DNA of 7,049 nucleotides from Planctomycetota bacterium (GTDB taxonomy: Bacteria; Planctomycetota; GCA-002687715; DRQF01), in the NCBI GenBank assembly GCA_024275615.1, contig JAJRYU010000301.1, positions 1 through 7,049 of the forward strand, read 5' to 3'. This document shows, one piece after another, positions 1-4,883 of the stretch (the first letter of the stretch is position 1; each line of letters begins with the position of its first letter). The notes beneath the pieces were generated by a model. That model had not been told where the DNA came from. It saw only the letters and a program-made list of their open reading frames with translations, and did not search any database. Made by a program: the position numbers and the translations under genes.

Positions 1-334
1 GGGCCACTGTCGCATGGGCATCGTGACGATCTCCGTCGAGATCAACCAAGATGCTGCCTGCGCATGCGTTCTCATGGTGGAGTGCTTGAGCAATCGCACG
101 ACGATTGACACCCAAATTGGCTTTCAATTCCAACAGATCCTTCGTCGCCAACAAGCGCAATTCGTGGGCAGGGACACCGACCACGATGTCGTCAATGGCT
201 ACACCTGCTCCCAAGAGCAAAGAGAGGCCATCAACATTAAAACGCCCGACCCAATCGTTGTTGGCCGCATTGAACCTGGACATGGAACTCGCTCCCATTG
301 GTTTTCCGAACGCGGTAGATTCTGGGGTGGCCAT
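1..334 (-). CDS. Hypothetical protein, N-terminal part only (runs off left edge)
   Basis: An open minus-strand frame starts with ATG at 334 and continues without a stop for 111 codons to the window edge, so the C-terminus is missing. The Shine-Dalgarno-like GAGG lies 8 bases before the ATG. A second in-frame ATG (residue 18) also has a good GGAG 8 bases upstream, so the protein could start there; the first 17 residues are Ser/Pro/Gly-rich and look disordered. After that the protein seems soluble and folded: there is no signal peptide or long membrane helix, residues about 36-60 are hydrophobic with a Gly-Ala-Gly turn and an IDDIVVGVP strand-like segment, and residues about 58-90 look helical and rich in Leu and Ala. 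I do not recognise the family. An overlapping plus-strand frame has no ribosome binding site and is judged a shadow. No clear promoter is visible upstream. Confidence 0.6.
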   Translation of the reverse strand, partial: MATPESTAFGKPMGASSMSRFNAANNDWVGRFNVDGLSLLLGAGVAIDDIVVGVPAHELRLLATKDLLELKANLGVNRRAIAQALHHENACAGSILVDLDGDRHDAHATVA

Positions 335-397
335 ACTAATTTCCTCATCTTGCGACTAGAGAGCTGCAAAGGGCTTGCTGCGTCTTGGTCACTGATC

Positions 398-423
398 CCG
401 AGAATGATGAAGAATCATCTCGG
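398..423. repeat. Imperfect inverted repeat / hairpin
   Basis: CCGAG-A-ATGAT pairs with ATCATCTCGG across a five-base loop (GAAGA), giving a ten-pair stem with one bulged A. It lies 64 bp upstream of the left-edge gene's ATG. Neither strand has a T-tract after it, so it is not an evident intrinsic terminator. It could be an operator or part of a 5' leader of that gene. Confidence 0.4.
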
Positions 424-631
424 ACCAGACTCCCAGCTATCGCTCGAACCCCATTTAGTTGAGCAAACAACCTTCTCTTCAGCTTTATTCGCTCTCACCA
501 ACAAAAGTGGTAAAAGTGACCCATTTTGGGCGAGGTGAAAGTTCAGAAGCGGTAGTTTCTCCGCTATTGACGGCTGAGGAAGAAAATTGTGTCGCTTCCT
601 TACTCACTTTTTCTTCGGGACGCCCACCCAC

Positions 632-645
632 GAGCGAATTCGCTC
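632..645. repeat. Perfect 14-bp palindrome
   Basis: GAGCGAATTCGCTC is perfectly self-complementary. It lies 65 bp downstream of the response regulator stop and about 300 bp upstream of the left-edge gene. With no loop it is more like a dimeric protein binding site than an RNA hairpin. No function can be assigned. Confidence 0.35.
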
Positions 646-709
646 AAAGCAGGTAGAAAAGGAGCCCGTGCTGGGATTATGAAGTAAATGAAAGTGACCC
701 AAGCCCGGT

Positions 710-1483
710 TTAGCCGACCAAGTGCTGGGCGGCCTCGAAGCGATAGCCGACACCACGGACAGTCACCACGCAAGCAGCGTAGGCTCCTATCTTGCGCCTC
801 AGGTTGCGCACGTGAACGTCGATATTGCGATCAATCACGTAGACACCCTCACCGACAACGTGGGGCAACAATTCTTGGCGCGTGAATGCGTTTCCAGGGT
901 TGGACATCAGAAAATACAGCAGTCGATATTCTGCCAAGGTGAGGGGTACCTCGGATCCGTCAATGAGGCAGGCATGGCGGGCATGGTCCACAAGGAGTTT
1001 GCCGATTTTCAAAGAGCCCTCGTCCGGGGCGGGTTGTGAACTGGACTGACGGCCTCTCCTGAGAGCAGCCTTCGATCGTGCAACAAGTTCTGGACCGGAA
1101 AACGGCTTGCGGATGTAGTCGTCGGCACCAAGTCCGAGACCAACAATCATGTCAGGTTCGTCCGTGAGAGAAGTCACCATGATGACAGGAATGTCCTGGG
1201 TATTCTCTCTTGTGCGAATCTGTTGGCAGACAGCATGGCCGTCCATACCGGGTAACATGATGTCCAAGAGCACGAGATCAACCCCAGGATCACTGAGTCG
1301 TTCAAGGGCCGCTTCACCACTGCCAGCCCATTCCACTGCAAGTCCAGCACGTTCCAAGGACAAGCGCATGACGGAAGCAATATCCGGCTCGTCTTCAACG
1401 ATGAGGATGGTGGCACGGCGTAGTCTGTCTGCAGTCATAGATGCAGGACCTTTGGCAGTCATCATGGCGCAAATCTCTCTCAT
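710..1483 (-). CDS. OmpR/PhoB-family two-component response regulator
   Basis: This is a cytoplasmic transcription factor of 257 residues. The receiver domain (about 24-143) has the acidic pair E30-D31, the phosphoacceptor D74 in LLDIMLPGMDG, the switch Thr104 and the conserved Lys126 of KPF. A short linker (144-157, Ser/Gln/Pro) leads to a winged-helix DNA-binding domain (about 158-252) with the RNIDVHVRNLRRKIG recognition-helix region and the VRGVGYRF wing. All catalytic residues are intact, so phosphorylation control is expected. The start is uncertain: ATG at 1483 has no good ribosome binding site, ATG at 1465 (residue 7) has GAGAGA about nine bases upstream, and ATG at 1438 (residue 16) is closest to the usual family start. 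No histidine kinase is adjacent in the window, so the partner is probably encoded elsewhere. The general resemblance is to PhoB/KdpE/RpaA-type regulators, but the target genes cannot be named. Confidence 0.95.
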   Translation of the reverse strand: MREICAMMTAKGPASMTADRLRRATILIVEDEPDIASVMRLSLERAGLAVEWAGSGEAALERLSDPGVDLVLLDIMLPGMDGHAVCQQIRTRENTQDIPVIMVTSLTDEPDMIVGLGLGADDYIRKPFSGPELVARSKAALRRGRQSSSQPAPDEGSLKIGKLLVDHARHACLIDGSEVPLTLAEYRLLYFLMSNPGNAFTRQELLPHVVGEGVYVIDRNIDVHVRNLRRKIGAYAACVVTVRGVGYRFEAAQHLVG

Positions 1484-1503
1484 TCCATGGCATCGGCATT
1501 AGT

Positions 1504-1533
1504 AGTTTAAACAGCGAAACCCCAGTCTGTAAA
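1504..1533 (-). promoter_or_regulatory. Putative sigma-70-type promoter of the response regulator gene
   Basis: Read on the minus strand there is TTTACA (1528-1533, five of six matches to the -35 consensus), an 18-bp spacer, and TAAACT (1504-1509, four of six at -10). Transcription would start near 1497, just ahead of the candidate start codons at 1483 and 1465. The -10 overlaps the palindromic octamer GTTTAAAC (1505-1512). It is a prediction by eye. Confidence 0.4.
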
Positions 1534-1559
1534 CCACACACCCCTAAACCACAGCGAAA
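1509..1559. repeat. Short direct repeats overlapping the response regulator promoter
   Basis: On the plus strand TAAACCACA occurs at 1530-1538 and 1545-1553, a 15-bp period. ACAGCGAAA occurs at 1511-1519 and 1551-1559. The first TAAACCACA overlaps the predicted -35 element and the second lies just upstream of it. Winged-helix regulators of the OmpR/PhoB class typically bind direct repeats as tandem dimers next to the -35 region, so this may be an autoregulatory operator. That is inference from position and arrangement only; the 15-bp period differs from the 11-bp spacing of classical PhoB half-sites. Confidence 0.4.
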
Positions 1560-1590
1560 AAGAGAAGAAAATCGTGCGGTCCCGCACGGT
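1556..1590 (-). terminator. Probable intrinsic terminator of the three-gene operon
   Basis: CGTGCGG (1573-1579) and CCGCACG (1582-1588) form a perfect GC-rich stem, extendable by a G-U and an A-U pair. On the minus strand it is followed at once by a pyrimidine-rich tract (ATTTTCTTCTCTTTTT, from 1572 downward). No T-tract follows on the plus strand, which fixes the orientation. It lies about 140 bp after the TPR gene stop and just upstream of the response regulator promoter, so it would separate the two transcription units. Confidence 0.65.
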
Positions 1591-1729
1591 GATTTCCCGG
1601 CCTAATTCGCGATTCGAGGTTGATTTCTGCTGTCATTGTCGAAGAACGCTTGACCTCACCATCAGGCGACAAGACAGATGACCGTGTGCCGACTTGAATC
1701 ACAATGAGTTGAGGGTTCAGCCGGGTGGC

Positions 1730-2401
1730 TCAGCTTTCTTGAGCCCAATTCCACAAGGAGCGCCACGCCGGCGGTAGCTTTTCTTTTTTGGTGTAGGGCG
1801 CCAAGAGCTTTCGCACACGTTTTTTGTGCTCTAAATTGCGGTGAGCCAAGAGCAAGGTGTGCAAAGCATCAACACGTCCGGGTTGCCGCTTCAACGCTTC
1901 ATCCAGCATCGTAACCGCCCCTCGATCATCTCCGGCAAGGTGAAGGCCCAAGCCAAGAGTGGAGATGAGATCCCGATGGAAATTGGGCTGTGCCGCGAAG
2001 ACCCGCCTCAAGTACTCAATACCCAGCTGCGCGTATCGAAACGACCCCAGCTTCAGTCGGAAGCGCTCAGCCGCAAGGACATACATGATTCCCAAACGAT
2101 AATGAGAAGAAAGTAAATGGGGTGATTGCGCCGCGGCTTCTAGGGAAAAGACCTCGAAGCGATCCCTCTCTCCCAAATGTGCGTAACAAAGAGCCATGCC
2201 AACCAAGGCGCGATAGTGGCCTTGTCCTTCGTAGGCGACCTTGGAGAAGCTCTTAAGGGCCTCCTTATACTGCCCCGCCTTGAGAAGCTTGCTGGCCGCT
2301 TCCACCGCTGGTGACGGCGGAGCTTCTTCTTGCGGAGTCGAAGAACAGCAGACCGTGCCGAGCAACAGCAGCCACAGACATAGGAATCGGATCCGTTTCA
2401 T
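1730..2401 (-). CDS. Secreted, possibly lipidated TPR-repeat protein
   Basis: The product is 223 residues. It begins MKRIR followed by a strongly hydrophobic stretch (about 6-17) and a Cys18-Cys19-Ser-Ser junction, then a Pro/Glu-rich linker (about 22-32). This looks like a lipoprotein signal, but the residue before either cysteine is Val or Cys and not Gly/Ala/Ser, so lipidation is uncertain and plain secretion is possible. The rest is helical and TPR-like: helix pairs at about 33-57, 62-95, 97-139, 143-175 and 177-203, with typical A/G/Y/L positions such as GQYKEALKSF and GDDRGAVTMLDEAL, ending in a Trp-rich tail. TPR solenoids bind other proteins, so a scaffold role at the cell envelope is the natural inference. 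Its ATG overlaps the stop of the upstream membrane protein gene by four bases (ATGA), implying translational coupling. It is the last gene of the operon. Confidence 0.85.
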   Translation of the reverse strand: MKRIRFLCLWLLLLGTVCCSSTPQEEAPPSPAVEAASKLLKAGQYKEALKSFSKVAYEGQGHYRALVGMALCYAHLGERDRFEVFSLEAAAQSPHLLSSHYRLGIMYVLAAERFRLKLGSFRYAQLGIEYLRRVFAAQPNFHRDLISTLGLGLHLAGDDRGAVTMLDEALKRQPGRVDALHTLLLAHRNLEHKKRVRKLLAPYTKKEKLPPAWRSLWNWAQES

Positions 2402-3177
2402 TTTTCCACTTTCTCGTCATCGTCGATGGCCAACTTAGGTTGCAAAGGCTGTGAAGCCGCCAAGCAAACTGCTGCTAACTGCCACAAGACCGAGGTGACT
2501 AAGAAATAGACCATACCCATGATCTTCAGGACTTTGGGTTCTCTTTCGCGAAAACGCGGAAAAGGCTGGCGAAACTCACCTTCGATTTGCGCGCGTTCCA
2601 CAACATCTTCGTAGCTAATTCTCAGATCGCGGTACAATTCCGACACCATGGCTTGACCATGTTCAACGAGGGCGAGACTTTCGACAAGCCCGTGCACCAC
2701 AAGAATCAGGGAACCAATGATCATCAAACGCGGACCAAGCGGGCGCGAAGCCATCGTGAGACAAGCACCCAGGACAACAAGGAAATAGGAAACCAAACGC
2801 AGCATCATCGATAGACGAACTGTGGACCAAGGCGACCTCTGCACAAAAGGCTCAATATCAATCTGTTGGACCGAGTCCTTCATGAGTTCCTCGCCAACAA
2901 CTTGAGGCGGCTGGTTTCGTGACTGGTCACCATAGCGTCTCAAGAGAACCGCGTCGTCGATCTTGCCGCCATTGACACCAATTCGTTTCACGATGTCATC
3001 GGAGAATCCAACCACGATTGACGCGACCGACCCCACCAATGCCAACATCGCGACAATCACAGCGAGGGCCTTCAAGGCTCCCCTTCCTGTACTTTTGGCA
3101 CGGTAGCGTTGGCCCAGAGACTCCTTTCTCACGGGAGCAGTTCTGCGATTGTCTTGGTCTTTCTCGAAGTCGGTCAC
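2398..3177 (-). CDS. Unrecognised integral membrane protein with four predicted helices
   Basis: The product is 259 residues. The first 33 are polar and basic (no signal peptide), followed by hydrophobic segments at about 34-58, 123-143, 150-170 and 217-242, with a charged C-terminal tail ending DDDEKVEK. The loop between helices 1 and 2 (about 59-122) is hydrophilic; with a cytoplasmic N-terminus predicted by the positive-inside rule it would be periplasmic, while both termini would be cytoplasmic. The segment 171-216 is charged and amphipathic. I do not recognise a family and see no catalytic motif. The start is GTG at 3177: it lies four bases after the stop of the lipoprotein gene and has AGAGG, part of that gene's last codons, about ten bases upstream. 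A nearby ATG in another frame stops after two codons. Tight coupling to a lipoprotein on one side and a TPR protein on the other suggests it anchors or links them across the inner membrane. Confidence 0.85.
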   Translation of the reverse strand: MTDFEKDQDNRRTAPVRKESLGQRYRAKSTGRGALKALAVIVAMLALVGSVASIVVGFSDDIVKRIGVNGGKIDDAVLLRRYGDQSRNQPPQVVGEELMKDSVQQIDIEPFVQRSPWSTVRLSMMLRLVSYFLVVLGACLTMASRPLGPRLMIIGSLILVVHGLVESLALVEHGQAMVSELYRDLRISYEDVVERAQIEGEFRQPFPRFREREPKVLKIMGMVYFLVTSVLWQLAAVCLAASQPLQPKLAIDDDEKVEK

Positions 3178-3181
3178 CGCA

Positions 3182-3841
3182 TCAACGCCTCTCGATCATG
3201 TCGGCGCGCACTTTTGAAAAGACAAAATGCGCTTCCATGAGTGTTTTAGGGTGCAGACGCTTGACTGCATCCATCCCCGCCTTGTAAGTGAACTCAAGCT
3301 GGCTCAATTGCGTCCTCAGGTTGGCGACCATCTCGGTTCCTGGAGAGCGTTTGCCAATGGATTCAACTCGCCAAACATCGCCATCGAGCTTCACACTCAT
3401 GACATCAAGTTCGCGTTTCTCCGGGCTAGGGCTCCAGGAAATCCTGTAGCGTCTCTCTTGGCTCGCATCCTCACTATCGAGCGCCCCGTCCAACTTGAGG
3501 TCCGCATAGAATTCGACCGGTTTGTGCCAGCTATTCCGCAGCTTGACCAGCCGGGGAGCATCTTTCTCCATGGGATAGGTCTTTTCAAAGAAAGCTACGA
3601 CTTCCTCCAAGATCGCCCCCATTTTGTCCAAGGTGACGAAATATGTTCTCATCGCCCCCGTGGACAACTCCGAAATCTCGCCGATATCCCCTTCATTGAA
3701 TGCATCTACCAATCTTTGAGCCACACGGTTCGGCCCTTCCACCTTGGGCTTCGTGCCACTCCCTTTTTCATCCTCTGTGCCAGGGCCACAAGCGCCCAGA
3801 AACAAGATCGCGATCAGGGAAATCGTAAGTTTCAAATTCAC
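3182..3841 (-). CDS. Lipoprotein with a possible NTF2-like domain
   Basis: From the GTG at 3841 the protein has 219 residues. It opens with VNLK, a hydrophobic run and a canonical lipobox Leu-Gly-Ala-Cys (Cys18), followed by a Gly/Glu/Lys-rich linker, so export and N-terminal lipidation are expected. The frame extends upstream to TTG at 3883, but GTG 3841 is preferred: GGAG lies six bases upstream, the resulting signal peptide is ideal, and the predicted promoter would make the TTG start almost leaderless. The mature part begins with helices (about 37-85, including RLVDAFNEGDIGEISEL), followed by alternating strands (about 104-158, with KPVEFYADLKLDG and DVMSVKLDGDVWRVESIG) and a helical tail. 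That order resembles NTF2/SnoaL- or DUF4878-like domains, an inference only. It is the first gene of the operon, with four bases to the membrane protein gene. Confidence 0.85.
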   Translation of the reverse strand: MNLKLTISLIAILFLGACGPGTEDEKGSGTKPKVEGPNRVAQRLVDAFNEGDIGEISELSTGAMRTYFVTLDKMGAILEEVVAFFEKTYPMEKDAPRLVKLRNSWHKPVEFYADLKLDGALDSEDASQERRYRISWSPSPEKRELDVMSVKLDGDVWRVESIGKRSPGTEMVANLRTQLSQLEFTYKAGMDAVKRLHPKTLMEAHFVFSKVRADMIERR

Positions 3842-3891
3842 AGTGGACTCCACTCCATACCCGACTTTGGGTTGCGCACTCAAGTATCAAC

Positions 3892-3919
3892 AGGATAACT
3901 ACTTACGTCTCTTCCTCAA
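3892..3919 (-). promoter_or_regulatory. Putative promoter of the lipoprotein operon
   Basis: On the minus strand TTGAGG (3914-3919) and TATCCT (3892-3897) are separated by 16 bp, each with four of six consensus matches. Initiation near 3885 would leave a leader of about 44 bases before the GTG start at 3841. It is the only reasonable pair I see upstream of the operon on this strand. Confidence 0.4.
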
Positions 3920-3948
3920 GAGTAACAAACTCCCGGAGCGGCGGCCCC

Positions 3949-3976
3949 TTGAGACCGTAGAGAATTCGGTAACAAT
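3949..3976 (+). promoter_or_regulatory. Putative promoter of rpmG
   Basis: TTGAGA (3949-3954, five of six matches) and AACAAT (3971-3976, four of six) are separated by 16 bp on the plus strand. A start near 3983 gives a leader of about 30 bases containing the GGAG ribosome binding site (4003-4006). It diverges from the lipoprotein operon promoter, with the two -35 elements 29 bp apart. Confidence 0.4.
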
Positions 3977-4013
3977 AGCGGCCCGTTTGGGGATTTCATT
4001 TCGGAGATGGGCT

Positions 4014-4187
4014 ATGGCCAAGAAAAAGAACCTCGCGCGTGACTATGTGTGGCTCAAATGCACAGAGACAGGCGATCTAAATTACCGGGCAAGTCGCAAC
4101 AAGGCCAATATGGAAGGCCCTTTGCGTCTGAAGAAGTACTCGAAGCGCTTGCGTCGCCACACCGAGCACGTCGAAGTCCGCAAATGA
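4014..4187 (+). CDS. rpmG: 50S ribosomal protein bL33, cysteine-poor form
   Basis: This encodes a 57-residue protein of the large ribosomal subunit, bound near the E site. Recognisable family features are the MAKKK start, the strand YVWLKCTETGDLNY (11-24), the basic RNKAN loop and the KKYSKRLRRHTEH C-terminal strand (40-52). Zinc-binding L33 proteins carry two CxxC pairs; here only Cys16 remains, and the second pair is replaced by Ser-Lys-Arg-Leu, so it is a zinc-independent (C-minus) type. Such a tail recalls planctomycete L33 as I remember it. The frame is open far upstream, but ATG 4014 is clearly the start: it has GGAG seven bases before it and gives the normal family length. It is the only plus-strand gene and stands alone, not next to rpmB or secE-nusG as in many bacteria. 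Its stop is 33 bp from the end of the convergent yqgE gene, with no visible terminator between them. Confidence 0.95.
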   Translation: MAKKKNLARDYVWLKCTETGDLNYRASRNKANMEGPLRLKKYSKRLRRHTEHVEVRK

Positions 4188-4220
4188 CCGTGTTCGCTGC
4201 GGCCGTCTCTGATTTCCCGA

Positions 4221-4778
4221 TCAATTCATGCGGGGATCAAGAGGCGCCTCAGCGAGGATTGCATAACGCCCGCCCAAACCAATAAGGGCGGCGCGCCACG
4301 CCTCAAGGCCATGCGCACCCAGAATCTGCTCCCGGTCAAGGGGAGCAACGATCCACGCCCCCTGTGACATCTCGAACTCCAATTGTCCTTCTCCCCATCC
4401 GGAATATCCGGCGAAGAGACGGACAGCTATGGTCGAGTCGGCCTCCATATGCCCGACGAGAATTTCCAACATTTCAGGCTCACCGCCAAAGAACAGACCT
4501 GACCCCAAGTCGTCGCCGCCAGCTGAGAAGTCGTCATGGACGACAAAGAGGCTTCCGGTTTGAACTGGCCCCCCCAAAAAGAGGCGGCTCCCGGCCAGAG
4601 AACTTTCGCGTAATGTTGGCATGGCCTCGGCCACAGTCACGGGTGAGGGGCGGTTATAGACCAGGCCAAGAGCGCCCTCATTGCTGTGTTCGCAAACAAG
4701 CAAGACCGTTCGTTGGAAATTCGGATCTTGGAGACTTGGCCCGGCAATAAGAACCTGGCCTTTGAGTGTTTCAACCAT
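4221..4778 (-). CDS. YqgE/AlgH family protein (UPF0301, DUF179)
   Basis: The product is 185 residues, the usual length for this family of small cytoplasmic proteins of unsettled biochemical function. In Pseudomonas the member AlgH has been linked to alginate regulation, but that role should not be transferred. Family hallmarks are present in order: KGQVLIAGPSLQDPNFQRTV (6-25), CEHSNEGALGLVYNRP (29-44), the FLGGPV turn (67-72), and the most conserved block GYSGWGEGQLEFE (124-136) followed by GAWIV (140-144). The C-terminus W161-Y172 (LIGLGGRY) also matches. No signal peptide or membrane segment is seen. The start ATG at 4778 gives the standard N-terminus, although the ribosome binding site is weak. 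It follows recQ on the same strand by 105 bp, so it could be co-transcribed with it or have its own promoter. Confidence 0.93.
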   Translation of the reverse strand: MVETLKGQVLIAGPSLQDPNFQRTVLLVCEHSNEGALGLVYNRPSPVTVAEAMPTLRESSLAGSRLFLGGPVQTGSLFVVHDDFSAGGDDLGSGLFFGGEPEMLEILVGHMEADSTIAVRLFAGYSGWGEGQLEFEMSQGAWIVAPLDREQILGAHGLEAWRAALIGLGGRYAILAEAPLDPRMN

Positions 4779-4804
4779 AGCTTCAGTTTCTCATGAGGTA
4801 GCCA

Positions 4805-4838
4805 TTGCCACCAAGAGAATAATAGGGAATCGTGGCAA
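4805..4838. repeat. Inverted repeat upstream of yqgE
   Basis: TTGCCAC (4805-4811) and GTGGCAA (4832-4838) are perfect inverted copies separated by 20 bp. The spacer carries TATTAT on the minus strand, which could be a -10 element for yqgE, though no good -35 stands at the right distance. The repeat could be an operator or a leader stem-loop. Confidence 0.35.
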
Positions 4839-4853
4839 CAAGCTGAATTCTGA

Positions 4854-4869
4854 AGGCGAAGAGACGCCT
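4854..4869. repeat. Small hairpin between recQ and yqgE
   Basis: AGGCG (4854-4858) and CGCCT (4865-4869) form a five-pair stem with a six-base loop, 14 bp after the recQ stop on the minus strand. There is no T-run after it on that strand, so it is at best a weak or factor-dependent stop or an mRNA-end stabiliser. Confidence 0.25.
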
Positions 4870-4883
4870 CTGGGCTGTTCGCT

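Larger units (their letters stand above)
335..709. other. Intergenic region with small palindromes and a repeated 11-mer
   Basis: This is about 375 bp without a credible gene, between the response regulator stop and the start of the left-edge gene, both on the minus strand. It should hold the promoter of the left-edge gene, but I see no convincing -35/-10 pair. It contains an imperfect hairpin (398-423), a perfect 14-bp palindrome (632-645), and two copies of AAAGTGACCCA (513-523 and 691-701). No hairpin followed by a T-run is seen after the response regulator stop on the minus strand, so its terminator is not identified. Confidence 0.5.

Noticed and set aside
430..470. GGTTCGAG on the minus strand, resembling a tRNA T-loop
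   Set aside because: No acceptor, D-arm or anticodon stem can be drawn around it.
14..538. Plus-strand open frame of 174 codons at the left edge
   Set aside because: No ribosome binding site before its ATG, low-plausibility protein composition, and it runs antisense to the better-supported gene at 1-334 and then through the intergenic region.
1719..1730. AGCC-GGGT-GGCT mini-hairpin at the TPR gene stop as a terminator
   Set aside because: The stem is four pairs and no T-tract follows; the hairpin at 1573-1588 fits far better.
3227..3898. Plus-strand open frame of 223 codons opposite the lipoprotein gene
   Set aside because: It is antisense to a gene with a clear lipobox and operon context; its translation shows no domain logic and is rich in rare residue runs typical of shadows.
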